A stretch of DNA of 64,000 nt, taken from contig JAYJMM010000078.1 of assembly GCA_037349105.1 (NCBI GenBank), forward strand, positions 1 to 64,000, read 5' to 3'. The notes under the pieces are model-generated. The model searched no databases. It was not told the origin of the DNA and saw only the letters and a list, made by a program, of their open reading frames with translations. The position numbers and the translations under genes were made by a program. This stretch comes from Limnomonas spitsbergensis. Taxonomy: Eukaryota; Chlorophyta; Chlorophyceae; Chlamydomonadales. Of this stretch, positions 34,671 to 47,300 are shown in pieces (positions within the stretch are counted from its first letter, which is position 1; every line of letters starts with the position of its first letter).

Positions 34671-35207
34671 ATGGAAACGCCTTCTAGCACAGATGCCGAA
34701 GATCTTAGTCCTGGGCAGACTTTGCGCCTCCTGATCAAGAATGTGCGAGATATGATCGCCTTAAGATCATCTCCATCAGATGTTCCGGACCATGCATCTC
34801 AGGCAGAAGAACTGAGGCAGCAGTACAGCCTTGCTAGGCATGCACTATCTACAGCACTTCAGCAGGTCGCTGAGGACAAACTAGCAGAGGGCGACATGAT
34901 GGACGTGCAGCAAGGTAACAATCATGTGAAGTGGGTCATTGTTACATCTGGGGCATGAAGTCGCTCTTGTCTATTGCGCTGGCTTCAACAGTTGTACCCC
35001 TTCCTGCTGTGTGGGCTTGCTTCAGACCTCACGAGTAATGAAGTGGAGCTCTCACAGCGGCGGGACGAGCTTAGACATCAGGTGGAGCTCCGAAATGAAA
35101 CGATCAAGGAGCTTATGGACTTGTCTCGGCATGTTCTTGAGTCTATGTCTATGTGGGAGGCATGCAAGAAGCAACTCGAGCAACACCAGCATGCAGCAAA
35201 CAGATGA
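34671..35207 (+). CDS. Small coiled-coil protein, possibly Mediator subunit 30-like
   Basis: Two exons, 34671-34914 and 35026-35207, joined in phase 1 (donor CAAG/GTAACA, acceptor CTTCAG) to give 141 aa. The N-terminal half has a helix (GQTLRLLIKNVRDMIALR) and a second one (AEELRQQYSLARHALSTALQ); the second exon is a continuous heptad-like helix (RRDELRHQVELRNETIKELM) ending in a short charged tail. Size and the final helix with K/N-E-L-MD-L-R spacing recall MED30 of the Mediator complex, but this rests on general resemblance only; any small helical complex subunit could look like this. No regulatory signal seen. Confidence 0.6.
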
Positions 35208-36229
35208 CTCCATGCATCTAGAATTTCACCACCGCTATGCTCTAGGTTCATAAGTTTAGAAACCATTATTCATATCCTGCCTTCCCACACAAGGAAGGAG
35301 TGTCCCCGACTGAACACGAGCCTGTGTGCTTACGGCTGCTACATCAGAAAATACTGTGGACCTCATGTCGCGGTTGAACAAAAGAGTCATACGTCATGAC
35401 ATTCATGCCATCTTGAGTCTCCTATTTCGCCAGAGCTGCAACATGAGCAGCTGCTTCAGCTAGCTCCAGAATGTGATGTTTCCCCTGTGCCGGCATGAAA
35501 GGCTTGTTGCATTAAATGAAAACCGGGTCTAATACAACCTGTGGCAAAAGTGGCTTTCGTCTGTACTGGTATCAATGAACAATTTTAAGGAAACATCGTT
35601 TATTCGTGAATTAATTCATGGTGTGTGGCACATACCCCTGGTGTGCTACATGGACGCACCTAGGACGAAATGGACCTGAACACTGCTAGGCCATCAGCAC
35701 GGGATCCCCATTCTTCCATTGAATGAAAGCTGTCTAGTCCAGCCCGATTCTGCTCTGCATTAGGTACACCATCACATTCCATGCTTGCTGTCACAAAATC
35801 TGATCTCCCCCTTGGCGAGGGGCCTTTGCACCAGGCTGGTTGTTTGCTAAGTATGCTCATTTGGCGTTTCACCTGACAATTTTCATTACTGACAACGGGA
35901 TTCATGCCATGGATATTTTTATCATCGAAATGGATGAACGCATGCTGGGCTCGAGTGCATGCAACCGTGTAGGCAACTTAAGGCACAAATTGCATACCGT
36001 ACACAGGGTGCGATATCAATTGGTACTGACTCCTAACTCCTAAGCTTTGCTATGGGGCTCGTCTGCTTAAACCGCACTCGGCTCCTTGGTTGTTTCTCCT
36101 CCCACCACCTGACCTGCACGGCCAGCGAGGTGCATGCTGGCAGCCTAGACCTGCTGCACATGTTATTCTTGATGACCGGTAAGCAGACAGATATCTGCAG
36201 TCAACCGAGTGATCCTGACTGGTCAGTAC
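35208..36229. other. Intergenic, no convincing gene
   Basis: Only short frames without consistent splice partners, and no tandem array. Confidence 0.5.
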
Positions 36230-36350
36230 GTCCATGACGTTACACCTCTGGTCGATGCTGAAAGGGCTCGACTGCGTGGGCGCAAGACTGTCTGGCCGGG
36301 AGGAAAGAAACCACGGGCCACAGGGGAACTAGGGGGAGAAAGGAAACGAT
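36230..36350 (+). repeat. Dispersed repeat copy (TGACGTTACACCTCTGG type)
   Basis: CCATGACGTTACACCTCTGG, GCTCGACTGCGTGGGCGC and GGGAGGAAAGAAACC, collinear with 32896 and 33869. It abuts the headless SINE copy. Confidence 0.7.
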
Positions 36351-36351
36351 C

Positions 36352-36510
36352 AGGTTTAGAACGGTGCATACCCACTAGGCCCTCCTGAACACTTGACCGC
36401 ATGGGGATGGTAGGGAATGATAGCTGAATTCCAGCTACCATGCACAGCCAGAACTATGGCGCAGCCATGCTGCCCTCCTATCTATATGAGGGGGGCAGGA
36501 ACATGGAACT
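36352..36510 (-). mobile_element. SINE copy, 5'-truncated, opposite orientation
   Basis: Read on the plus strand it matches the reverse complement of 32080-32214: GGTTTAGAACGGTGCAT, GACCGCATGGGGATGG, GGGAATGATAGCTGAATTCC, AGCTACCATGCACAGCC, GAGGGGGGCAGGAACATGG. It stops where the tRNA-like head would begin, as expected of an incomplete reverse transcript. Confidence 0.72.
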
Positions 36511-36651
36511 CTACAATAAGACTGCTCAGTAGGTACATCAGACTGTTGCGATCGGCTTTCATGGTTTTCAGTCAGGGGTCTTGGCCGTCGGTATGGCTTC
36601 TGGTATTTTATTTGATTAGGTGCAAGCCCAGGGCTTAAAGTACAGCATCGC

Positions 36652-39600
36652 CTAGCCAGGACTTGGTAAATGTATGTGAAGATTCGAATCACGTACGGGT
36701 AGGCCTTCACACAGATCTAGATCTGCACTTGTGTTTAATATGTCCTCAAACTTCCAATGTGCTGACGCAGCCTGTGCTGACGTGCATCTTGCGCGTGGAA
36801 AAAGCCCATAGCGTACGCGAGGAAAGTCAGGAAGCCTCAATACGATGACTGATTCCTCAAGCTGCACTGTAACGCGCTCTTTCTTTCTGTCAAGCTGGAA
36901 AGAAACAACACATAATGTGGCATGCCAAGACTCAGGAGACAGGCACAGAGGCCAAACCTTTGATACAGATGGAAGTTTGCTAGGTTTTACCTCGCCAGAA
37001 ATGTGATGTAACATATACCTAGTAGGGACGATATACTCATCGTTATCAAGCTCCAGACTCTGCAATCACACAAGCCTCCTTAGCTCAGCAGCATGCTTGG
37101 TGCACAATCGCACATGCCTTGCCATCTCGTAATGGAGAGACCCTATGAAATCAAATAATTACCTAGGTGAGACTCCCGTTCGTCCTACAAAAAAGTCCCT
37201 GATTATTCCGGTGATCATTCTTACTTCAAAAAACAACCTGCACCCGTAGTCCTCTGGCCCAGGAAAAGCTGTGAAAATTTTATCCTAAGCAATGCCTCAG
37301 GTTATCAGTACCAGCACAATTACGCCAATACAGTAGTACGCCGGCATGTCATACCGCCCTGCCCCAACGCAAAACTCGTCACTAGACCGCCGCGCCGCAC
37401 CGCTCATGAGCGGTGTGTGATCACCCACCAAACCCATTCCAGCAAAATGGCTAGGCCACATAGCGTGACAAACAATCTTTTTACCTCAGCTAAGTCGTTC
37501 TGTAGCCCTGCATACAAAGAGAGTTGTGATTGCACAGTGTCCAGCCCATGCCTACTTAGCCCCATGGGGCTATCTGCAGCAGAACCACCACCGGTAGGAG
37601 TGCCTCGCTGCCCCGTAGATAATGGTAGGTTGCTTAAGTTACAACAATTTGCTGCGAGCGTCTGAGGTCTGGAGGCACCCTGACGAGTGTTCCCTGCTTC
37701 AAGCCTGCATCCAGTCAGCGTCCGTTACTCTTGACCGGGGGCAACGTCACATTATGTGGAGCAGTCGTGGAATAGGTTGGACACACCCCCTGGTGCAATG
37801 GGTTGCTTGTGCGTTGTATTGTCGCCACACCAAAAGTGCTGCAGTCCGTATGGTAAGCTGCGAGGTCAGATCAAGTGTGTGTGTGGGGGGGGGACACAGT
37901 TCAGATTCGATCTGTTCCAAGTCTAGCATGACAGTCAAGGAGATAGCGGTCAACAGTTAGGCACGAAGAATTCAACTAAACGAAACAGCGTGGCTGAAAG
38001 CCATGCGTATGGCATCGATCTATAACGAAAAGAGAGTTACAACAACCTCATTCATGGTATTTTCCATTACCGTAGATTCGAGTTTAACCCCCTGGTTTAA
38101 CCAGCCTAGGATGTCACCTCATCCCTAGTATACGTCATGAGGGCATAGTGCGTCAGAACTGTCCTTATGTTGTCCCCAAGGTACACACACCTGCCGGCCC
38201 TGGGGTGACAGTAGTGACCTTGCCGTAGAGGAGCGGCTTGCGCCCTTTGAAGGTGATGCCCAAGTAGCTGTCACAAGCTTTGCAACACGAGCCTGCAATA
38301 GAAGCACAGGGAAAGCATGGGCAGGAAGGGCGGTTGGCTAGAAAACGTCCGCAAATTCCCTCCTCATCAACGCAGATTCCCACCTCCCTTGGCCCTCGCC
38401 TGCCCCCTTCAGCCCTCATCTCCTCGTCCATGCAGCCTACCAGGAATCAAGAAGGGAATGAAATGCCCGACGCAATGGCGGCTAAACCAATATACCCCCA
38501 CTGCCTCTCAATCGCACTTCCAGGCGAGACTCCGGCAACGCGCCTGGATGGCGAGTCTCTTAAGCCCCCAAAGTCAAACCTGCTTAAACCAACTCAGGCA
38601 GCCGGTAGCATCGCCTGATATCAGCTCAAACTGGCAATAGGACCCTGATGTCTCACGAAACCTGTCCCTGAAGTCTCACGAACACTGGCCACTGCAAGCA
38701 GCGGAAAGCCCCGCAGGTGACCCCCCATGCCTTGCTTGCTTGAGCTTTAGTGATCAGTGCAACCGGCTCTGATTTGGATCACCATGCAGTGCTTACCTGC
38801 ACAACCGCAGTAGTAATCCTGTGGACCCGGTGCAGGATCCGGACTGAGCTTCAGAAAGGGGCCGCCAAAGCTGGGGCCTTTGGCCTTAGGTGAGGGATGA
38901 CACTTGTACAGTGGCATCGGAGCACAGGCAGGGAGGAAGGATCTGAGGAGTGCAGGGAATGAGGTGTGACCATCGCATTAATAAGGGTTGCCGTGGAGGA
39001 GGCTAGCAAGGATAAATGAAACCAGTTTCGGTACCCAGGGCCTTGGTAGCTATCCTCTGTAAAAGAGGGATGGGCTTGAAAGAGGCATGACCATAGTTCA
39101 GTACAGATATCAGGATAAATTGTTGACGATATTGCTTGCCTGGCTGTAGTAGCTCACGCAGGCGAGTGATGGTTCTGAACAAGTTTTTCTTCATATCGTA
39201 TTTACGGGCAGTGCAAGAAACCCCCAACGCAATACTTGTTCATCTTTTACGTGATTTTGTGGAAGCATCGCTAAGGCCTCCCCATGCAAGGCTCCCCTGG
39301 CCCGTGTCAGGCCACCTCGCACAATTCAGCTACGTCACGGCCAAGCGCTAGCGCGAGGGCCTAATGCAGCAAGCCTACCTGCTTGGCCCAGCGGCCGTGA
39401 GTCCCCTGTTAGGGATTGGTCATCACCCGCCCATCCGCTGCCCGGGTCGTATTATATGCTCGTAAATAATGCACATGCATATAATGCACATGTAAATAAT
39501 CACTGCTAGATCTAGTGACCCACGCTCACTTTGGCGGAGCCCCCCAGCTTGAGGACAGCGCCTTGAGATCAGATTGGGCAGTGTTGTAGGAGGCAGGCCC

Positions 39601-40352
39601 GGGGTTGTCGTCCATCGATCCATGGGGGTTGAATTTTGCACCAAAGCTGAAAGCAGGAGGGCGTGGACCCGGGGCTTCAGGGCACCCGTATTCACCATAC
39701 GGGCGGTACAGGTCAGCTGCACGAGCAGAGCAGGTTTGAGAGGAAGTACAGTTTAGTTTAGGTGCTTACTGGTAAGGCAGGTACGCTATACTTTAGCAAC
39801 AGTCCAGGCTACGACTGGTAGGGCTAGGACAAGCAAATCCTAGCTGCTTGGGCCACTGGCCTAAGGCTTGTCGAAGTTTTATCTAAATCGGCCTAGACAT
39901 GGCTGCCCGGCAGCCCACATGGTGGTCTGGTGCATACTAGATAGACACCGGCAGGCAGGCAGTGAGAAGGCTGGAGAGAGTGAGGGGTGATGGGGCAGAA
40001 GATTAAACTTGGGTGTCAAGCATTTTGGAATCAGGGCAGGTCACATGTTGCCATCGCATGTTAGCAGACCATCCAAGGCAAGCCAGTGTCGTTTGAACAT
40101 TTCGTGCATGGCTGCATCGGTACAGTGTCCCACGCACATGTGCTGCGTCGCAACCTGTCAGTGATGAGACAATGATCCCAGGCATTTGAAGTCAGCCTGC
40201 AGCCTGAGCTCACCTGTTGGAAGCTGGCTCCCTCTTGGCCCAAACACAGGGCCCACACTGCCCAAGGTGGTCCTTGTGGGACCGAGCCCGGGGCGAGCTG
40301 CATGTCGACAAATGGGTTCAGCTATTGCGCCATTCAATACTCGATTCGGCAT
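36652..40352 (-). CDS. PG-rich repeat (STPGR/SHIPPO-like) flagellar-type protein with helical tail
   Basis: Seven minus-strand exons: 40352-40214, 39716-39530, 38942-38797, 38292-38191, 37573-37485, 37059-36991 and 36894-36652. All junction phases agree, giving 324 aa from ATG to stop. PG-rich units appear as FGAKFNPHGSMDDNPGPASY, then SFGGPFLKLSPDPAPGPQDYY, then ITFKGRKPLLYGKVTTVTPG; SVGPVFGPRG in the first exon is a partial unit. Proteins with such repeats (ODF3/SHIPPO and algal flagella-associated proteins) bind axonemal or cortical microtubules, so an axonemal role is likely. After the repeats come CxxC-like cysteines (SCCKACDS) and a helical part (LDTVQSQLSLYAGLQNDLAE) not typical of minimal SHIPPO proteins. 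The last exon may instead splice at ATC/GTATTG, so the final 60 residues are less certain. Confidence 0.75.
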
Positions 40353-40960
40353 CGGTTCGTAACGGTATTGATGGGCATGTGCAGTGGATGATATGGAGGA
40401 GCTGGATGCTGCCGTGACGGCAATGAGATGAGAGCGGCGGTGAATTTGCAGTTTATGCGAACAGCCGAACTCGCACCAATTTCATTCACGACGTGTTTCG
40501 ATCCAAAGGACCACGCTGGGTAGGCATATAATACTGCTTGAGCTCCATAAAGGCCCATCGTCGACTTGGCTGGCCCTTTAAAAGAGCAACAGGCAGATTG
40601 GCTGTTGTGCAGGGACTTTTCCTAGAAATGTTACCAAACTGTTTTTTGACGCCCACTGGCGCAATTCTTAGTATGTACAGCACTCCTTATGCGTTTCCAT
40701 GCTCCCAACGATGCAAACAGGTCATCGGCCACTTCAAAGCGGAGACGATTTCTCACCCTTAGAACATCAGTAGTGTACGGCGAGTGTGCATAGCGAGTGT
40801 GTAACTCCTGTGATCAATTTTCGTAACAGGAAGCTGATTTCCTGGCGTTACATGTTATATGTTGTGCGGTTCGTGCCAAAAGTGTCGCAGGTAGACACTG
40901 GACAGGCCAACACTCTCGCTGAAACGTCAATCAGAGGTGAACCCAAGCCAGGCTTGCTTA

Positions 40961-41358
40961 GGGGTCGGTCAGACTGCGTTACGTTTGAGGTTGCGTTTGG
41001 CAGTTGCGTTTGGGTTGCGTTTAGATTTAGCGTGAATCTGACGCTAAACTGGTCACACTGCGTTTGGGCAAGACGGCAGGGCAAGACGATGTCGTGGCAC
41101 GACATGGTACATTTTTGTGCGAATTCCGTCTCCCAGCGACTCGGGGTTGATATTTCCTTGTATTGTAACATATACAGCTTAAGATCAAGCTTAAGTTAAA
41201 ATTCATGAAAAATCTCAAACGCGAAAACTCAACCCCCCCCCACTGCGTTTGCGTTTCGCGTTTGGGCGCGTTGCGTTTGGCGTTTGGGTAGTGTGACCGG
41301 CGTCGCGTTTGCACTTTTTGTGACGCAACCTCAAACGTAACGCTGTCTGACCGACCTC
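40961..41358. mobile_element. 398-bp MITE with TTA target-site duplication
   Basis: The left end GGGGTCGGTCAGACTGCGTT and the reverse complement of the right end (GAGGTCGGTCAGACAGCGTT) match, and the match continues through ACGTTTGAGGTTGCGT, about 36 bp. TTA flanks both sides (40958-40960 and 41359-41361). The interior is rich in subterminal TTGCGTTTGG motifs in both orientations and has no transposase. G-rich ends with a TTA duplication suggest a PIF/Harbinger-mobilised element; that assignment is an inference. Confidence 0.82.
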
Positions 41359-42482
41359 TTAGGCCAGCAGGGCCCATCTTGAGTGTGAGAGTGTGAGACT
41401 GACGTGATGCTTACAAGTAGCAAATCTTTGGGGGGGCGGGTACATTTGGCAGTGAACTGGCAGTGAACTGGTAGGGCTACGTGTTTTGTATTTGCATGCC
41501 GCATGATGACTACAAGTCTCCGATAGGGTAAAGCATCCCGGGGATGTCATGGCTGGCGTCAACGTTAAATTATCGCTCCATAGTAGTACGTACCTCGATG
41601 TGCATCTCAGACATGCTAAGGTGTTTTTGGGGGGGGGGTGGCAGGTTCCTAGATGGATGTTTCAACTCAAACGTGATGTGCATGTACCGGTATGGAACAA
41701 GTGCCCCTCCCCCCCCCTGACCCATACCAGTCGATCTACAATTTCCACTAATCATCTCTATACATACCAGTCAGCCTTACCCCTCACTTCCCCAGGGCTG
41801 ACACATGCGGCTCTCTTAACCTGGCAGCAGAACCAGCCCTGCATCAAGCCCTTACGGTACTTGCTTAGGGTTGACTGATGCCAACTAATGGCTGAATTGA
41901 CAAGGCCGCAGCCACAGCCCCACCGCTGAGCCCTCAATACCGACTCCATGTTTATGTGATCCTCAAATCTCAGCCAGTGTTGCATGGCTGATGTCTCAGG
42001 GGTCATCATGACCCACACCAGTGCACCACTCCCAAACATTGTTGGTGCCCTGCTAAGACTTTATCAAGACTTTATCAAAGAACTCAAGCGCCATTGCCTA
42101 TGGCCTGCCCCTTCACGCTGATCCGCAAGATATGCCTGGCTTCCACTGGCCTGCTTACCGTACTGATGTGTCTCGGATTCAAGACGGTTTGAGTTATATG
42201 CAAGATGTCAAGGCACACTGCCATTCTCTTATCATCGGCTTGTTCACAAGTGCTGTAAGATCGTTCACGGGGCGAACTAGGGACCAACTGGGAGTAGCAC
42301 ATGCATGAGGCAATGACCTGCTTGTGCTGACCATTTCCCTCAGAGGACATTGTAATTCTCTCTTGTCGGATGTCACAGTGTGTTGGAGACTTGGACACAA
42401 CATCATGGCATTCCAACGACCACGCAGCCAAAGCGCATGCCAATGACAGATTTTATTATTCTACGTTACCGGAATTACTAGT

Positions 42483-43096
42483 TACCGTACTGCCACGAGG
42501 TTTTGGTGCTTCGATGCCTTTGGGGGTTCGTTTTGAGGCCTTCTATTATATTTTGGGGGTTCGCTTTGGGGGTTCGCTGAAGCCTTCAATATATTCCGGT
42601 GATATGACTTTGGGGGTTGATTTTCACAGCATGCTTGGAGACGCGAGGGACGGCCCTGCCTAGAGCTGGAGCTGCAGGCAGCGGGTTGCAAGCTAGTTCT
42701 GCCGCTCGAGCCGCGCGTCGATCATCCTGTTGTTGTTGAACTTCTGGGACAAGTCTAATAGTCTGATCAACTACGCTAGGTTCTCCAACTTCTACCCTCC
42801 TAACTCCAAAGAAGCTCAGCGTCCTCTGTTTCTTCCGACTATCGGATGTTGTTGCTGTACCGTACGCTGGGGGTGGTCGCGGAGGCAGGAGGGGTGGTGC
42901 CCTCCATAGTGAAGAACCCGTTTTTTAGACCTCGCAGGAGAGTGCCGGCAGTTTGTCACTGAAACGCCACACTTGGGTTGAAAATGCGTGGTGATTTGAA
43001 TTTGGGGGTTCGCGCGGACCCCTAATATCGAAGGTGCTACTATTGGGGGTTGCTTCCCCCAATGTCGAAGCACCAAAACCTCGTGGCAGTACGGTA
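42483..43096. mobile_element. 614-bp inverted-repeat element
   Basis: The ends are TACCGTACTGCCACGAGG followed by TTTTGGTGCTTCGA and, at 43096, its reverse complement, a perfect match over about 32 bp. Inside, TTTGGGGGTTCG-like motifs occur repeatedly near both ends. No coding capacity. Direct repeats outside the ends are not clear. Confidence 0.7.
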
Positions 43097-43928
43097 CCGT
43101 AAGTGCCCACTCCTAACAACCTACAACCATCAGATAGGCATGCTCACCTACCATGTATACATGTGGCATATGATAGCAGGTAGCAATATGCATCATTTAC
43201 TTTCTAGCACCAGGATTAACCCCTGATAGTGCCCAACTACTCACGCATCTGCACCAACAGCAGCACAATTGCAAGGTACAGTTGCGGTACAGTTCTGTGG
43301 AAAGTCTACACTGGTTTGCAGGCAGCTGTCGACGAGGGCCCCATGCGCACCCGGGCTGCTTTTTTGTTAGCGTCTCAGGTTTCTACTTAGGGTTGGGCGG
43401 CCGTTGTCACACCTTGTTAAGTCACAGGAAAATAAAAGGCTGCACATTACATACAGTTGCCAAGCAGGATTTAAAGCTAATTCATTGGTTTGCACATTCA
43501 TCTTTTCCTCGCACCGCACCAGAAAAGCCTGCTGTGACATGTTGTGAGCCAGCTTCAAAAGTTTAAAATCAGTGCCTTTTTCAGGTCTGCTCAGTAGTGC
43601 CGTAGTATCGGCAGTTAAGGTGTCTTCACTTACATGGCACTGTAATAGGAGCAAGAATGTATGCTGGTTGGAGGAGGCCTGGAATCGTCGACTTACCAGT
43701 ATTTATCTGGCATGACTCAGGTCATGACTGGTTGTCATAAGTCATATACGGTCCAGCCCACCAGGCGCACCCAAAGGCAGGGTCGGCTAAGCCAGGGTGT
43801 CACCCACTCACCTTGCCAGCTTTAGGTCTCGAGATGGCAGGGAGTTGGCGGCAGAATGATCTTTTAAATCCATCTTCAACAGGGCTCAGGCCCAGCCTTG
43901 ACAGTCTCGCTTTTAGTGTTCAAAATCC

Positions 43929-43955
43929 CGATCGCGATCGCGATCGCGATCAAGC
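43929..43955. repeat. GATCGC hexamer run
   Basis: Four overlapping GCGATCGC palindromes from a GATCGC tandem run, standing alone in unremarkable sequence. Confidence 0.8.
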
Positions 43956-44339
43956 TTCCGGTAGAGTGGGCAGTTGAAATAGCTGTCGCCATGAGGCTTA
44001 GTGAATGAACACAATATCTAAAGAAACCACTGTTGTTAAGCAGCCTGATTTCCAAGCAGCATGGCGATGGCGCATGGAAGTCCTAGTCAGCACCAAATCA
44101 ACTAGATTTGCCGTACTCTCGCCCATCACGTGCAAATCTAACTTGGAATTTCCTTTTAAGAAAGCTATACCGTGTGCCTTCTATCTGATCAGTTATTAAT
44201 TCACATATTCCTCCATATTGTATACATACTCGTCCCTATAGGTGGCACTGCAGTGTCTCGGTACCAGTTTGACAGTTGAAATTCCAGCGTCGCTCTTCCT
44301 CTTCTCTCCCTGTCAACCAACCCCGTTTCTACAGTCGCC

Positions 44340-47300
44340 ATGTTCAAGTCAGAATCTCGGGAGCGCTGTCTGTCGATTCGAGGGCTGAACCATGTCTCGA
44401 GGACTTGCTCGGACGTCCAAAAGACCGCCAAGTTCTATCGAGAAGTGCTGGGTTTCCTCGACATCCGCAGACCTCGATTCGACTTCGAGGGGGCATGGTC
44501 AGTACCGGTACTGTAGGGGCTGTTGGGAATTGAAAACGCCCCAGGGCCTGCTTGGTAGGTTACCTGTTCAACTCCCTCCTCAAATTGACCCAGCACTATC
44601 GCCAAGGTGCATGGGCCAGCGCCCGAAGCTGCCCCGCCTCTCAGACCCTCATGAGGCCACATACCCTGACCAAATATCACCACTTCACACAGTTGTCAAC
44701 ACTCCCTCTGTTCCCTTCCTTTGCTGCAGGTTGTTCCACCCGCACTCCTCTGTCGGCTTGCACCTCATCAAGGGCACCCCAGTGCAGCGTTCCTCGACCA
44801 TCAACCCCAAGGCCGACCACTTGTCCTTCCTGGTGGGTCAGGGGGTGTATGCTGAGTCTATCATGGGACTATGGGAGTGAGTGCTAAGGCTGTTTGGGAG
44901 GTGTGAAAGCTGTAGGGGGACTGTGCTTATGCTCTCGAGGGGGTGTTTGCTGTGCTTAGGGTAGTGCATGCAGAAGCCCTCAGGAGTGTTCATAGTAAGG
45001 CTCGACTTCTCTTCACTGCCCAGTGGCTTTTCTTATGGATCGAGTCGGGTACGCTTTTTGTGCGTCTGGTTCACAGCTTTCGCTGCCTGCTATGCAATAG
45101 TAGGTTATTGTTTAGGGAGGTGCCCTCATGGCTAGATTATGCAGTCCTCCAGCATGGCACCTGGGGACCTAGGAAGCAGACTAGTGTTTATTTGGTTGTG
45201 GCTCAGCCACTGTTTAGCCACAGTTCTGCACTTCAGATACCTGCTAGCCTCTGGCCGGCGGCCCGTGTGCAGCCTGCTATGCTGCTTGGGCATGTGTATG
45301 CAGGCTGGTCAAAGTTTTACCCCAATCGGGCCATTGGCGGCCGCGGGGCGGTCCGGCCAATGGGGAGCGATAGCCGAACAAATAAACTGTTCAGCTGACT
45401 CGTGCCGTCAGGCCAACACAAATTTCTACCATGGCCCTCGTAATCTCGCCTCCCTACACCGAATGCCTCGTGCGTCCCAGAGTGCCAACCTGCTTGAGGT
45501 GGAGGAGCAGCTGCGGAAGGGCGGCATCGAATACATCAAGGAGTGTGTCATAGAGGAGGACGGCATCCGGGTGCACCAGGTGGGGAGTGGAGGGAGGGGA
45601 CTCATCCAGTGTTTGTTGCAGTGGTTCCGCATCACTATCAGCTACATTTTAGCTGCACTGTGGCCTACGGCCACCAGCCCCTGGCTCGGCCAGCCATCAT
45701 GTTTTTTGTCAATCGGCCCAGGAGTGTCCGCAGCACGGCTCATCAAAGGTCGTCGTCCGGTAACCACTAACTAAAAGCACTGGACACATCCACTTTGAAC
45801 TGCCTCTTTAAAAAGTCTATCCATTGGGTGGGTATGCATTGGAGCAACAACACACCCGACAAAAGCTGCGCCTGCCCCGCAGGTCTCTGACACTGGCCCC
45901 AGCTTGTCTGAACTGGGACCCCCTCACCCCGCAAGTAGGCCCCTCCATCCGGGTCCAAACCTGCCCCATCCCTCCTGGATCTGAACTGTCTGAAACGGTC
46001 TTCGAAGCACCTGACCTCACTACCGGGGACCTGACCTGACCTCACTACCGGGGACCTGACCTGACCTCAGTACGGGATTACTTGACCTGACCTGACCTGA
46101 CCTCAGTACGGGATACTTGACCTGACCTGACCTGACCTCAGTACGGGATACTTGACCTGACCTGACCTGACCTCAGTACGGGATACTTGACCTGACCTGA
46201 CCTGACCTCAGTACGGGATACCTGACCTGACCTGACCTGACCTCAGTACGGGATACCTGACCTGACCTGACCTGACCTCAGTACAGGGTACTTGACCTGA
46301 CCTGACCTGACCTCAGTACGGGATACCTGACCTGACCTGACCTGACCTCAGTACGGGATACTTGACCTGACCTGACCTGACCTCAGTACGGGATACTTGA
46401 CCTGACCTGACCTGACCTCAGTACGGGATACCTGACCTGACCTGACCTGACCTCAGTACGGGATACCTGACCTGACCTGACCTGACCTCAGTACGGGATA
46501 CTTGACCTGACCTGACCTGACCTCAGTACGGGATACTTGACCTGACCTGACCTGACCTCAGTACGGGATACCTGACCTGACCTCAGTACGGGATACCTGA
46601 CCTGACCTCAGTACGGGATACTTGACCTGACCTGACCTCAGTACGGGATACCTGACCTGACCTCAGTACGGGATACTTGACCTGACCTGACCTCAGTACG
46701 GGATACCTGACCTGACCTCAGTACGGGATACCTGACCTGACCTGACCTTAGTACGGGATACTTGACCTGACCTGACCTGACCTCAGTACGGGATACTTGA
46801 CCTGACCTGACCTCAGTACGGGATACCTGACCTGACCTCAGTACGGGATACCTGACCTGACCTGACCTTAGTACGGGATACCTGACTTGACCTGACCTGA
46901 CCTGACCTCAGTACGGGATACCTGACCTGACCTCAGGTGTTTTTCCACGACCCCGAGAACAACATGATTGAGATCTGTAACTGCGACGAGCTCCCAGTGG
47001 TCATGCTGGAGTATGCGGCTGCGCAGCCGGCTGAGGCGTGTGCCACGTGTGTGTCGGGCGCCCAGGGCAGCACCTTCATGATGCACAGCCGGAGCGGACT
47101 CATGCTGGACTCATTGGCCACTGTGACGGCTCCGGCAGGTGGGTGTCGACCTAGGGTGTACGGCTGATGGCCCAAGCAGCAGGCCTTGCTGCTCCAGGCC
47201 ACCACGCCTGATGTGGCTGAATCGAGGTTGAAGCACACCCTGAATTGGACTCTGGACTTCATGGTCATGAACGCCCCCTGTCTCTCTCCTTGCCCCAAGC

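Larger units (their letters stand above)
40353..44339. other. Divergent intergenic region with two inverted-repeat elements
   Basis: Almost 4 kb between the divergent starts of the PG-rich gene (40352, minus) and the VOC gene (44340, plus). It contains the elements at 40961-41358 and 42483-43096 and a GATCGC run at 43929-43955; I see no other gene. Confidence 0.5.

Noticed and set aside
43930..43955. Cyanobacterial-type GCGATCGC (HIP1) signal indicating transferred DNA
   Set aside because: A single short tandem run in otherwise ordinary algal sequence.
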